NCBI GenBank assembly: GCA_026874595.1 | Contig: JAPPUL010000089.1 | Location: 370,001 to 434,000, forward strand | Direction of reading: 5' to 3' | Length of the DNA: 64,000 bases | Source of the DNA: Sipunculus nudus | Lineage: Eukaryota > Annelida > Sipuncula > Golfingiida > Sipunculidae | Shown here: positions 8,603-17,168 of the stretch, in pieces | How the letters are laid out: every line of letters begins with the position of its first letter | Position numbering within the stretch: position 1 is the stretch's first letter | Translations under genes and position numbers: made by a program | The notes under the pieces: generated by a model | What the model saw: only the letters and a program-made list of their open reading frames with translations | The model's database searches: none | Told to the model about the DNA's origin: nothing

Positions 8603-9821
8603 GCTCCTTTCCAGCACTTGATAAAACTTCCAAAGCCCAGTCAAGCTGTTCGTCAGTATGAGTTGCCATATAACTTGTACGAATAAGACATTGCCCTGGT
8701 TGAACGGCAGGAGGCACAACAGGATTTACAAAAATACCAGCATCAGTTAGCTTTCTCCAGTATATAAAAGTCTCATCCATACCTCCAACTATAATTGGGA
8801 TGATAGGTGTATTACTTGTCCCTGTATTAAAACCTAGTTTATTAAGAGCAGACAACATTTTGTTGGTATTATACCACAATCTTGTAATTCTTGAGGGTTC
8901 CTCTTGTATAATATCCAGCGCCTTGGAAACGCTTGCCACAGCCGATGCAGGCATACTTGCACTAAATATTAACGATCTTGCTTTATGTTTAAGATAATAT
9001 ATCACATCTTTTGATGCAAGTGCCGCTCCACCAAGTGAGGCTAGTGATTTAGAAAACGTTATTACAAGAATATCTATAGAGTCTACAAGGTCAAAATAAT
9101 TAGGAGTCCCACGCCCCCCTTTCCCAAGCACTCCTGTTCCATGCGCATCATCAACCATTATACGAGCATTGTATTTTCTGCAAAGCTCAACAATGCCAGG
9201 TAAATTAGCTATATCACCTTCCATGCTAAATACCCCATCAACTACAACAAGCTTCCCACGGTTAGTATTACAGCTTTTTAGTAGCCTTTCTAAATCCTTC
9301 ATGTCATTATGCTTAAACTTAAGCAATTTACCAAATGATAGCCTAGATGCATCGAATATACTTGCGTGGTCCATCTTATCTGTTATAATGTAATCTTTTG
9401 GCCCCACTAAAGCTGATATTACCCCAAGATTAGCAAGATAGCCCGTCCCAAAAAGTAGTGCATCTTCAAAGCCAAAAAAATCTGCTAGCTTCTCTTCTAA
9501 TCTATTATGTATATCAAGTGTTCCGTTTAAAAACCTTGACCCTGCATTCCCAGACCCATATTTGTCTATTGCACCCTTTGCTGCTTTTAGTATCTGAGGA
9601 TGATTTGTAAGGCCCATATAACTATTTGACCCAAGCATTAAATATTTTTTCTTATTTATAAATACTTCTGTATCCTGTGCTGATTCTATTGACCTGAAAT
9701 AGGGATATAAACCTTGCTCAGTATAATGTTTTGTTGCATTCCAAAAATCAATGCATTTTGTAAATAGATCTACTTTATGCTCATTTAGTGTTTTATGTTC
9801 CAGCACTGTAGTCACTCGCAT
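8589..9821 (-). CDS. Serine palmitoyltransferase-like alpha-oxoamine synthase
   Basis: A PLP enzyme that condenses an amino acid with an acyl-CoA. The sequence fits bacterial serine palmitoyltransferases better than glycine acetyltransferase (Kbl) or BioF. The motifs are GLYPYFRSIES, LGSNSYMGL, GSRFLNGTLDIH, FSMEGDIANLP, MVDDAHGTGVLG, the PLP lysine Lys258 in TFSKSLASLGG, FSASMPASAV, and FVNPVVPPAV followed by SYMATHTDEQ. His152 should stack on the cofactor. If it is an SPT it makes 3-ketosphinganine, the first step to sphingolipids. No other sphingolipid gene lies in the window. It overlaps the end of ahcY by 29 bp and has no clear ribosome binding site of its own, so coupling to ahcY is likely. 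Confidence 0.85.
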   Translation of the reverse strand: MRVTTVLEHKTLNEHKVDLFTKCIDFWNATKHYTEQGLYPYFRSIESAQDTEVFINKKKYLMLGSNSYMGLTNHPQILKAAKGAIDKYGSGNAGSRFLNGTLDIHNRLEEKLADFFGFEDALLFGTGYLANLGVISALVGPKDYIITDKMDHASIFDASRLSFGKLLKFKHNDMKDLERLLKSCNTNRGKLVVVDGVFSMEGDIANLPGIVELCRKYNARIMVDDAHGTGVLGKGGRGTPNYFDLVDSIDILVITFSKSLASLGGAALASKDVIYYLKHKARSLIFSASMPASAVASVSKALDIIQEEPSRITRLWYNTNKMLSALNKLGFNTGTSNTPIIPIIVGGMDETFIYWRKLTDAGIFVNPVVPPAVQPGQCLIRTSYMATHTDEQLDWALEVLSSAGKELNLI

Positions 9822-11046
9822 ATTTAATTTGTTCTTCCGATAGATTGTCTATCTTTATCCCCATGCTCTTTAACTTTATCTGACTAACCTCCTCATCAGT
9901 CTCCTCTGGCAATACATATACCTTATTTTCAAGTTTATTATCACCATTAGCAAGTTTTATTAAGCCAAGAAATTGGTTAGCAAAAGACATATCCATTACT
10001 TCGGAAGGATGTCCTTCTGCTGCTGCAAGATTTACAAGCCGTCCCTGGGCAAGAAGATATATCCTCTTACCGTTTTTAGTCCTATACTGTTCATTAGCAT
10101 GGCGGATCTCTTTTTTGTCTACTGACATAGACTCAAGATCATTTATATTTATTTCGCAATCATAATGTCCTGTATTACATATAATTGCACCATCTTTCAT
10201 TAAATTAAAATGTTCTTTGGTTATGATATCTTTAACACCAGTTGCAGTTATAAATATATCACCTACCTTTGCGGCGTCTAACATAGGCATGACTTCATAG
10301 CCTTCAAGACGAGCTTTTAGCGCTGAAGTTGGTTTTATCTCTGTTACAACGACCGACGCTCCAAGCCCCTTTGCACGCATTGCAACCCCTCGTCCACAGT
10401 GTCCATAACCACAAACTACTACTGTTTTGCCTGCAACCAATACAGAACTTGCTCGCAGTATCCCATCAAGTGATGATTGGCCTGTTCCGTATACATTATC
10501 AAAATCCCATTTTGTTATAGAGTCGTTTACAGCTATTATCGGATATAATAATGCGTTGTCATTTGCCATGGCTCTTAATCTCTTTACACCTGTGGTTGTT
10601 TCTTCTGTTCCGCCGAGTACTCTTTTTGCCATATCATGATACTCTTTGTGTATTGTAAACACTAAATCAGCTCCATCATCAAGAGTTAGCGTTGGCTCTA
10701 TTTCTAAGGTCTTCTTAATGCACCAATAAAAATCTTCTTTTTCCATTCCATGCCACGCGTATATTGATACTCCAAGCTGTGCCAGCGCTGCTGATATGTC
10801 ATCTTGTGTTGATAATGGGTTACACCCAGACCAGCTTACTTGAGCCCCTGCTTTAATTATTGTTTTTACAAGAACAGCTGTTTCTTTAGTTACGTGTATA
10901 CAGCCTGCTATCCTCATGCCAGCTAACGGCTTTATTTTCTCATATCTTTTGCCAAGTTCCTCTAATACAGGCATCCTACTCTCTGCCCATTCAATTTTTC
11001 TTAAGCCCTGTTCTGCAAGGCTCATGTCCTTTACCTTATATATCAT
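9793..11046 (-). CDS. ahcY: S-adenosylhomocysteine hydrolase
   Basis: Hydrolyses S-adenosylhomocysteine to adenosine and homocysteine and uses bound NAD. The protein has 417 residues. Signatures are the N-terminal substrate site (GCIHVTKETAVLVKTI, SWSGCNPLSTQDD), the catalytic segment NDSITKWDFDNVYGTG with the lysine and aspartates of the family, the NAD-binding CGYGHCGRG, TATGVKDII, NTGHYDCEI and the C-terminal AEGHPSEVMDMSFANQ. It is the first gene of a two-gene unit with the SPT-like enzyme. The 167-bp gap to the divergent LysM/M23 gene must hold the promoters for both. Its homocysteine product could feed the PLP enzyme at 32740. Confidence 0.95.
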   Translation of the reverse strand: MIYKVKDMSLAEQGLRKIEWAESRMPVLEELGKRYEKIKPLAGMRIAGCIHVTKETAVLVKTIIKAGAQVSWSGCNPLSTQDDISAALAQLGVSIYAWHGMEKEDFYWCIKKTLEIEPTLTLDDGADLVFTIHKEYHDMAKRVLGGTEETTTGVKRLRAMANDNALLYPIIAVNDSITKWDFDNVYGTGQSSLDGILRASSVLVAGKTVVVCGYGHCGRGVAMRAKGLGASVVVTEIKPTSALKARLEGYEVMPMLDAAKVGDIFITATGVKDIITKEHFNLMKDGAIICNTGHYDCEININDLESMSVDKKEIRHANEQYRTKNGKRIYLLAQGRLVNLAAAEGHPSEVMDMSFANQFLGLIKLANGDNKLENKVYVLPEETDEEVSQIKLKSMGIKIDNLSEEQIKYASDYSAGT

Positions 11047-11213
11047 TATCTTTGTCCATTGTTAAATTTATATAAAAATATTTTAGATACAATAATACTT
11101 TTGCATTACTTAATATTTTTTTAACAAAATATTACGTTTAGGTGTTTAAATATAGTTTCCTTTCTATATTTTACTGCAAAAACATCTATAATAATAATTA
11201 GGTTTATCAATTT

Positions 11214-12149
11214 GTGCTATACTTTATGAAATATATTTACTTTATGTTTATTTTGATATCTTTTATCATCTTAGGATTTAAAATAGCTTATCCTTTTGAT
11301 AAGGATTATCGTATAAACGATTTGTCTTTAGATGACGCTGTATTTAGCGATTTTAGAAGTACTCTTATATTTTATAATTCACTGGCTAAGCTTAGCAAGA
11401 CTATCTCTTTCCAATTTAAAATAGCAACTTATAAAGTTAAAAAACATGATTCTATCGAAAATATCGCAAGCCGTATCGGTCTTAATGAGGATAGCATAAT
11501 ATCTATAAACTATATTAGCAACCATTATGACCTTAATATAGGTAGTACTATATTTATTCCGAATGTCAGAGGCTCTTTTATTTATCTTGATAAGATTACA
11601 AATATAAAATCTCTTGCTATGCAGTTTAATACTCCTGTTTGGCTTTTGTCTAAAGTTAATAGATTTAATAAGCATACCAACATCCTTTATTCTGGACAGA
11701 GAGTCTTTATCCCGTTTCGAAGGCTCTCTAAACAAGAATGGCAGTATTTTAATGCGTCTAAGTTTACAAGTCCGCTCAAAACAGGATATATAAGCTCACC
11801 TTTTGGAATTCGAAAAGATCCTTTTAAACATAAGAAAACTTTTCATGGAGGACTTGACATTGCAGCTCCAACCGGGACTCCTGTATACTCTGCTCAAAAG
11901 GGGCAAGTTGTATTTACTGGCTATGCGCGTGGTTATGGTAAGCTTATTGTCATAAAGCATCTTTATGATTATAAAACTTTATATGGACATTTATCTCGTA
12001 TTAGAGTTAGAAAGGGAGAGTATGTTAACAAAAAGCAATATATAGGCAATGTTGGTTCAACAGGTCGTTCGACTGGTCCTCATCTGCATTTTGAGATTGT
12101 ACGAAAGAAAGTAAAACTAAACCCTCATAATATGCGGCATTCCAAGTAA
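11214..12149 (+). CDS. LysM and M23 peptidase domain protein
   Basis: A secreted or membrane-anchored cell-wall endopeptidase of 311 residues. A hydrophobic N-terminus (residues 5-25) is followed by two LysM peptidoglycan-binding modules (about 73-118, YKVKKHDSIENIASRIGL to IFIPN, and about 121-167, ending VFIPF) and a zinc metallopeptidase M23 domain (about 185-305). The zinc ligands are visible in HGGLDIA and HLHFEI with the typical YGHLS. The start is GTG with AGG 11 bases upstream; an ATG four codons on is possible. The 3' part of the gene (from 11929) is the first of three perfect 271-bp tandem copies. Its T-rich coding strand differs from other plus-strand genes. Confidence 0.9.
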   Translation: MLYFMKYIYFMFILISFIILGFKIAYPFDKDYRINDLSLDDAVFSDFRSTLIFYNSLAKLSKTISFQFKIATYKVKKHDSIENIASRIGLNEDSIISINYISNHYDLNIGSTIFIPNVRGSFIYLDKITNIKSLAMQFNTPVWLLSKVNRFNKHTNILYSGQRVFIPFRRLSKQEWQYFNASKFTSPLKTGYISSPFGIRKDPFKHKKTFHGGLDIAAPTGTPVYSAQKGQVVFTGYARGYGKLIVIKHLYDYKTLYGHLSRIRVRKGEYVNKKQYIGNVGSTGRSTGPHLHFEIVRKKVKLNPHNMRHSK

Positions 12150-12732
12150 ACTATATGCTTTTAGAGTTTAGAATTAACCCATAAAGCACTGTTATGTTGG
12201 TGGTTATGGTAAGCTTATTGTCATAAAGCATCTTTATGATTATAAAACTTTATATGGACATTTATCTCGTATTAGAGTTAGAAAGGGAGAGTATGTTAAC
12301 AAAAAGCAATATATAGGCAATGTTGGTTCAACAGGTCGTTCGACTGGTCCTCATCTGCATTTTGAGATTGTACGAAAGAAAGTAAAACTAAACCCTCATA
12401 ATATGCGGCATTCCAAGTAAACTATATGCTTTTAGAGTTTAGAATTAACCCATAAAGCACTGTTATGTTGGTGGTTATGGTAAGCTTATTGTCATAAAGC
12501 ATCTTTATGATTATAAAACTTTATATGGACATTTATCTCGTATTAGAGTTAGAAAGGGAGAGTATGTTAACAAAAAGCAATATATAGGCAATGTTGGTTC
12601 AACAGGTCGTTCGACTGGTCCTCATCTGCATTTTGAGATTGTACGAAAGAAAGTAAAACTAAACCCTCATAATATGCGGCATTCCAAGTAAACTATATGC
12701 TTTTAGAGTTTAGAATTAACCCATAAAGCACT
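11929..12732. repeat. Three perfect 271-bp tandem copies at a convergent gene junction
   Basis: The unit begins at 11929, 12200 and 12471. The first two copies are full (271 bp) and the third stops at 12732, about 9 bp short. I see no mismatch between copies. Each unit carries the last 73 or so codons of the LysM/M23 gene, its stop, the short intergenic stretch and, on the minus strand, the last nine codons and stop of mdcH. The copies are joined by an 11-base filler, gttatgttggt, that does not occur after the third copy. As 271 is not a multiple of 3 and no start is included, the extra copies (12150-12702) are gene fragments and neither flanking gene is interrupted. Identity points to a very recent event or to an assembly error. 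Confidence 0.95.
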
Positions 12733-13608
12733 TGCTTCAATGTTTTTAAAATCGACTACTGCACGAGCTGATATATATTTATTTTCTTGACGCAGCATAT
12801 TAGTTAGCCAGTTGCTACTACCTATCTCTAAAACTACCTTGCAGCTTTCAAGCAAGACTGAGCTTAGTGTTTGCCAGTCTATATAGTGGGATATTTGCCT
12901 TGATAAGTCTTTTATTAGCATATCCCTTTTATATACTAAGCCTACGCTTGTACCTGATAATACCGGTATTTGCGGATCTTTTATATTAGAGCTTTCAAGA
13001 TCCTTTTTAAATAAATGACTTGCCTCTGATAACCATTTAGTATGTGCTGCAACTTCAACATTTATAAGCGTATATCCTCCTCCTAGCTCATCTATCCGTT
13101 TTACAAAAATAGCAAATATAGCTTCGTCAACCGCAACCAAAAATCTTTTTGTATTAATTATTATAGAAAGTTGTGCATTATATTCTTTACATAACTTGTC
13201 TATATGAAAGCGACTTAAATCAGATATTATAATCATCTTAACTTTTCTTTTATTCGCTTTACTCATCCTTTGTGCTCTTAGTTTAGATAAATGTATTACT
13301 TCATGAGTTTTTATTGCTCCAGCACAAGCGTAAGCGCTTAGCTCGCCTATACTATATCCTGCAATTAATCTAGGTTTTGGGATGAGTTTTGATAGGCTTT
13401 GCCACATAGCCATTTGAGTGCTTACTATTAAAGGTTGGGCGTTTATGTTTAAAAACATGTCTTTTGAATTTAGGAGTTCACTTAGATCCCTTTTTAGCAA
13501 TGACTTTGTATAGTTTAGTATTTCTTTTGTTAAACTGTTTTTAGGTAACAGGTTTAGCATTTGACTTGACTGACTTGCTTGTCCGGGACATAATATACAA
13601 AGACTCAT
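12703..13608 (-). CDS. mdcH: Malonate decarboxylase malonyl-CoA:ACP transacylase subunit
   Basis: Primes the malonate decarboxylase carrier by moving malonyl from malonyl-CoA onto the prosthetic group of MdcC. It is a FabD-type acyltransferase of 301 residues. The N-terminal ILCPGQASQ loop matches the family, Ser86 in AGYSIGELSAY is the nucleophile, and the catalytic histidine lies in VAAHTKWL. The C-terminal VLEIGSSNWLTNML is also typical. It overlaps mdcB by 4 bp (ATGA type), and it is the last gene of the operon. Its final 30 bp lie inside the third copy of the 271-bp tandem repeat, but the frame is intact. Confidence 0.9.
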   Translation of the reverse strand: MSLCILCPGQASQSSQMLNLLPKNSLTKEILNYTKSLLKRDLSELLNSKDMFLNINAQPLIVSTQMAMWQSLSKLIPKPRLIAGYSIGELSAYACAGAIKTHEVIHLSKLRAQRMSKANKRKVKMIIISDLSRFHIDKLCKEYNAQLSIIINTKRFLVAVDEAIFAIFVKRIDELGGGYTLINVEVAAHTKWLSEASHLFKKDLESSNIKDPQIPVLSGTSVGLVYKRDMLIKDLSRQISHYIDWQTLSSVLLESCKVVLEIGSSNWLTNMLRQENKYISARAVVDFKNIEASALWVNSKL

Positions 13609-14477
13609 TTTAATTCCATCTGTAATCTAAATAAAAACCAACTCGCTGCAAGCAAATCTGCACTCCCTCCAGGAGATAAGTTAAGTGTTATAAACATTTT
13701 ATGCATTTTTATCGCCTCCAATTCCCACGCCTTATTATAAACACCTCCTAGATTAAGGAAATCTTTTGCTGCCTTTTGTGCAATTAGTAAACCGCCTCTT
13801 GAGCCCCTGTATAATAGATTTGTATCTTCAAGTTTGCTTACAAGTACATAAAATGTCTGTAGTAAGGCCTTTCTTTTGTCTTTTGTTTTCTTCACTGTCT
13901 TATATAGAGTTGGGAGTGCATAATCAAAAATATGCGGGAAACCAAGATAGGCCTCCTTGCGAGCTCCACCTGCCGCATAGTAATACAACATCTTTTCACC
14001 GTGGCTTGCGCCGCTTTTTAGTTTAGATATCTCTATTTCTTCCAAAATAGCTAAACGCCATCTGCTTTTTATTATATGTTGGATATTGTCTTTTGTAAGC
14101 GGCTTTTTAAGTCCAAGCAACACACCTGCTGTTGCTCCAAGAAGACCTAGTGAGAATATTAAGCCCTTATGAGTATTTATACCCCCTGTTGCCAAAAACA
14201 TCCTCCTTTCCCCTTCAAGTGCATACTCCTTTAACTTTGAAAAACTCATTTGCCAAAGTCCTGCAAGCACTATTTCTTTATAATAACTTCTTAGGGCGTT
14301 TATGCTTTTTTGAAAGGTTTTGTAATTCATGTCTTTATGACTACCATTGTCAATAAAGCTTACAAGCCCTGCCTTCGGGTATAATAAAAGTTCCTCGTAT
14401 AAACTCTCTATAACCAGCTTTGATATCATATCTGCTTTTTCATGATATGCTCTTTTTTTAGATATTAAGTTTAGCAT
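13605..14477 (-). CDS. mdcB: Triphosphoribosyl-dephospho-CoA synthase
   Basis: Makes 2'-(5''-triphosphoribosyl)-3'-dephospho-CoA, the precursor of the malonate decarboxylase prosthetic group, from ATP and dephospho-CoA. It is a CitG/MdcB-family protein of 290 residues. The family signatures are LLYPKAGLVSFIDNGSHKDM, the GGINTHKGLIFSLGLL segment, SGASHGEKMLYYYAAGGARKE and FPHIFDYALP. A CitG for citrate lyase would look similar, but all neighbours are malonate decarboxylase subunits. It lies 9 bp after mdcG and overlaps mdcH by 4 bp. Confidence 0.92.
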   Translation of the reverse strand: MLNLISKKRAYHEKADMISKLVIESLYEELLLYPKAGLVSFIDNGSHKDMNYKTFQKSINALRSYYKEIVLAGLWQMSFSKLKEYALEGERRMFLATGGINTHKGLIFSLGLLGATAGVLLGLKKPLTKDNIQHIIKSRWRLAILEEIEISKLKSGASHGEKMLYYYAAGGARKEAYLGFPHIFDYALPTLYKTVKKTKDKRKALLQTFYVLVSKLEDTNLLYRGSRGGLLIAQKAAKDFLNLGGVYNKAWELEAIKMHKMFITLNLSPGGSADLLAASWFLFRLQMELK

Positions 14478-14486
14478 GTCTTTACT

Positions 14487-15137
14487 TTATTTAGATAATA
14501 CTTTTTTAGTTAATACTTTTTCTTTTGCTTCCAAATAAGCTTTATAAGGCATCTTTATTAATACTTTATCGTTAGATAGATAATATTCATGCCAACATAC
14601 ACAACTATTATCAGCAAAACAAATCTCGCCATCTAAATTAAGTAAACTTTTATAAGTCATTAGAAGCTCTAAAACCTTTTCTAGATTATCATTCGGTTTA
14701 AAGAATATGTCTATATCAGAATCTGCATCAACATAAGAAAGTCCACTTACATATTCCCATGCGTAAGAGCCGTATGCATATAAGTTAGTACCCAATTCCT
14801 TTGTCTTTGATAGCAGCTTCTCTATAAAAAACCATTTTGACTTAAGCACACCAGATAATAGTTCAAGGGCAGGGGCTGGCATATAAGCAATTATATATTT
14901 TATATCTACATCCAAGCAAAGACGATTTTTCTCTTTGCCATTTAAAAGACTAAGGCCTAGTGAGATATAACTTTTTTGATATTTGGGATTGGTCATTATT
15001 AGCGGCAAGCCTGATTTAATCCATTTTATAACATCGTCTTTATATTCTTTGTTGTTTAGAATGTAATTAGATGCGTTAGCAAATAGCATAGGACTAACCC
15101 ATGCAAAGCAATGCCTTTTATAAAATCTAGCTGTCAT
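14487..15137 (-). CDS. mdcG: Phosphoribosyl-dephospho-CoA transferase
   Basis: Attaches the phosphoribosyl-dephospho-CoA group to the serine of the carrier protein MdcC, giving holo-carrier. It is a nucleotidyltransferase-type protein of 216 residues. The metal-binding motif is visible as AYGSYAWEYVSGL followed by DADSDIDIFF, with the two aspartates of the SDIDI pair. The short N-terminal domain begins RFYKRHCFAWV, close to the family start pattern. It overlaps mdcE by 11 bp, so translation is coupled, and lies 9 bp before mdcB. Confidence 0.88.
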   Translation of the reverse strand: MTARFYKRHCFAWVSPMLFANASNYILNNKEYKDDVIKWIKSGLPLIMTNPKYQKSYISLGLSLLNGKEKNRLCLDVDIKYIIAYMPAPALELLSGVLKSKWFFIEKLLSKTKELGTNLYAYGSYAWEYVSGLSYVDADSDIDIFFKPNDNLEKVLELLMTYKSLLNLDGEICFADNSCVCWHEYYLSNDKVLIKMPYKAYLEAKEKVLTKKVLSK

Positions 15138-15837
15138 TAATTATCGCCTTTAGTACTCCATATCCTTGGCTTCGACCCTCTTTGAACTTCTTTTGCATAC
15201 GACTTTCATTAACTTTAGAATCTGTTTTAAGCGCTTTTGCCAGTTTTAAGTCTAATTTATCCTCTTCCCAGATGCCTATTATACCCCCCATGTTATAGTA
15301 ATTTTCTACTTCTGGCGATAGTATTGAAGAACTTCTATTTAGCTCCTCCAATTTGCTAAGCGATACTTTTGTAACTTTAGACATCGCACGTAAATCCATA
15401 ACCTTTATTTTAGTCTTTAAAAGAGCGTAACAATCACTTGACATTAAACCCGTTGATAAATAAGCGCCGCTTACAGCAAGTGAATATAAAAGACTTATTA
15501 CTTTATGTCCTCGGAGTTTAGCTAAATGAAGCAATTCAACCAAAAGGGCAAAGTAATTATTTATTCCTAGTAGCTCATCTTCTTTACTTAGCCTTTGTCC
15601 TTTTGTACTCACTAATATTAATATTGGTATCTTTGCCTCGGCTTTTATAACCTCTAAAAGCTCATCGCAAAACTTCATGATTAGAGATACTCCCATGTAT
15701 GTTTCATTGGCTGTGCCGATTATAAATACATCTTGCCCATCGCATGTCCTCCCAAAACCCTTTATTAGATTAGAAGATGATATTGTCACATTGTGGTTTT
15801 CTCCAAAGAGTAATTTAAGAAGCCTTTTTATCTCCAT
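15127..15837 (-). CDS. mdcE: Malonate decarboxylase gamma subunit
   Basis: One half of the decarboxylase that releases CO2 from malonyl-S-MdcC, forming a crotonase-fold pair with MdcD. At 236 residues it is near the lower end of the family. Visible features are the NTERM phrase FGRTCDGQDVFIIGTANE, the oxyanion-hole region VSTKGQRLSKEDELLGINN, LAKLRGHKVISLLYSLAVSG and the C-terminal VENYYNMGGI. The gap to mdcD is 10 bp, and the 3' end overlaps mdcG by 11 bp. Assignment rests on both sequence pattern and its fixed place in the operon. Confidence 0.88.
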   Translation of the reverse strand: MEIKRLLKLLFGENHNVTISSSNLIKGFGRTCDGQDVFIIGTANETYMGVSLIMKFCDELLEVIKAEAKIPILILVSTKGQRLSKEDELLGINNYFALLVELLHLAKLRGHKVISLLYSLAVSGAYLSTGLMSSDCYALLKTKIKVMDLRAMSKVTKVSLSKLEELNRSSSILSPEVENYYNMGGIIGIWEEDKLDLKLAKALKTDSKVNESRMQKKFKEGRSQGYGVLKAIINDS

Positions 15838-15847
15838 AATAATAAAT

Positions 15848-16735
15848 TTAGTCCCCTTGCATATTTTTATTAATATTTTTATCGACTAACTTTATGAACT
15901 GTGAGATCGGAAGTAAACCTATATCCTTATTTGCTAAATTATATTCCTTGCATATATCACGTGCCTCAGATACCCCTTCAAAGTGTAAAAGACGCTTTTT
16001 TAGCATCTTATGTTTTTGCTCAAGATACTCTAAATCAAACTTATATTCAGCATTTAAAAGCTCTAGCACTTTGTTTCGAAAACTTGATATGCTGTCTTCT
16101 ACTATATAATTTGCATCTCCAAGCAAATATCTGTGCTTGCCGCCAAATGTTTGCCATACGGTTGCTTTGTCGCGTGAGTCAAACTCATCTACTCCCTTAA
16201 CTGTCTCTATCACCTCAGGCCCGGATAGTCCAAAACGCGACTCTTCTGACATTATAATTGCAGAAGAACAACTTGCTACTATCGACATCCCTCCAAAACA
16301 GCCTGTCTGTCCTCCTATTAAGCTAAATACCTTTATACCTTTAGCTTTTAGGACCATAAGGGCTTTTAGAATCTCTGATATCCCAATTAGTCCTGCATTT
16401 GCTTCGTGTAGTCTGACTCCTCCTGAATCAAGTAAAAGTAATACTAAATCTGCATTTTCCTTTAACGCTAGTTTTAATAAGCCTGTTATCTTTGCTCCAT
16501 GTATCTCGCCTACCCCGCCTCCTAAGAATTTACCCTCTTGTGATATTATATATCCTTTTTGCCCTCCTATAAGCCCTTTGCCTATTATTACTCCATCGTC
16601 AAATGAAACCGGCAGGTCTAATAGTTCAAGATGTTTACTTCTATTCTTTAAGCTGGCTTTGGATAATTCGACAAAGCTTCCTTCATCTACTATAGTATTT
16701 GCCCTCTGGCGTGCTGTTGACTCAAGATAATACAT
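15848..16735 (-). CDS. mdcD: Malonate decarboxylase beta subunit
   Basis: Carboxyltransferase-type subunit that decarboxylates malonyl-S-MdcC with MdcE. The core includes ARQRANTIVDEGSFVEL, DGVIIGKGLIGGQKGYIISQ, FLGGGVGEIHGAKI, LDSGGVRLHEANAG and RFGLSGPEVIET, all typical of the acetyl-CoA-carboxylase beta-like fold. A longer frame begins with GTG at 16798 inside mdcC and encodes four RSNNL repeats. That extension is unlikely to be protein. The ATG at 16735 is preceded 11 bases upstream by GGAG and gives the normal family N-terminus, so it is chosen here (295 residues). The four extra repeats are upstream copies of the ribosome binding site region. Confidence 0.88.
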   Translation of the reverse strand: MYYLESTARQRANTIVDEGSFVELSKASLKNRSKHLELLDLPVSFDDGVIIGKGLIGGQKGYIISQEGKFLGGGVGEIHGAKITGLLKLALKENADLVLLLLDSGGVRLHEANAGLIGISEILKALMVLKAKGIKVFSLIGGQTGCFGGMSIVASCSSAIIMSEESRFGLSGPEVIETVKGVDEFDSRDKATVWQTFGGKHRYLLGDANYIVEDSISSFRNKVLELLNAEYKFDLEYLEQKHKMLKKRLLHFEGVSEARDICKEYNLANKDIGLLPISQFIKLVDKNINKNMQGD

Positions 16736-16795
16736 TAAATTGTTACTCCGTAAGTTATTACTCCGTAAGTTATTACTCCGTAAGTTATTACTCCG
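16736..16795 (-). repeat. Four 15-bp tandem copies carrying the mdcD ribosome binding site
   Basis: On the minus strand the unit is CGGAGTAATAACTTA, present three times exactly (16751-16795) and a fourth time with two changes (16736-16750, CGGAGTAACAATTTA) directly before the mdcD ATG. Each unit carries GGAG, so mdcD has one well-placed and three distant Shine-Dalgarno copies. The first unit overlaps the stop codon of mdcC, which means the ancestral gene junction was probably one unit long. Length 15 keeps the frame, so a readthrough from mdcC frame would not be altered. Confidence 0.9.
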
Positions 16796-17099
16796 CACAA
16801 AAAGCGTTTAGTGCCTGATCAAGCCTTAGAGTTACTACTGCAGGCGTTGCTCCCATGTCGTTTATTGAAAATAATAAATCCGATACTCCACGACGCTCTG
16901 CAAAACTCCTTAATACCTCATGCCAGGTCTTTTTATGTCCTTTCACGCTTGTACTAATATTAAATTTGCACCTGCCGCCAAGTTCATGCTCTTCTACCAA
17001 AACTTCCAGATTCCCACTTGAAACTACTCCTACCACAACAGCCGAACCTCTTAACTTTCTAGGATAATCTGTACTGAATTCAAACTCTATGTTTTCCAT
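16788..17099 (-). CDS. mdcC: Malonate decarboxylase acyl carrier protein (delta subunit)
   Basis: The small carrier subunit of 103 residues that holds the acyl group as a thioester on 2'-(5''-phosphoribosyl)-3'-dephospho-CoA. The attachment serine is expected in VVSSGNLEVLVE (about residues 26-37), matching the GSGDLEVL-type motif of the family. The remainder (TSVKGHKKTWHEVLRSF, DMGATPAVVTLRLDQAL) also fits. The gap to mdcA is 69 bp and holds an 11-bp direct tandem repeat (17129-17150); the ribosome binding site is weak. Its stop codon lies in the first 15-bp repeat before mdcD. Confidence 0.9.
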   Translation of the reverse strand: MENIEFEFSTDYPRKLRGSAVVVGVVSSGNLEVLVEEHELGGRCKFNISTSVKGHKKTWHEVLRSFAERRGVSDLLFSINDMGATPAVVTLRLDQALNAFCAE

Positions 17100-17168
17100 G
17101 TCTTTTTATTAGCTCTTTTACAATGTATTTTTAATTAGCTTTTAATTAGCTTTTATAAGAAAAATAAA

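Noticed and set aside
12150-12702. Extra peptidase genes in the second and third 271-bp copies
   Set aside because: The copies hold only the C-terminal part without start or zinc-binding HGGLD region, so they are fragments.
16736-16798. N-terminal RSNNL repeat extension of MdcD from GTG 16798
   Set aside because: The extension lies inside and just after mdcC, starts with GTG without a binding site and repeats a ribosome-site unit. The ATG at 16735 gives the normal family start.
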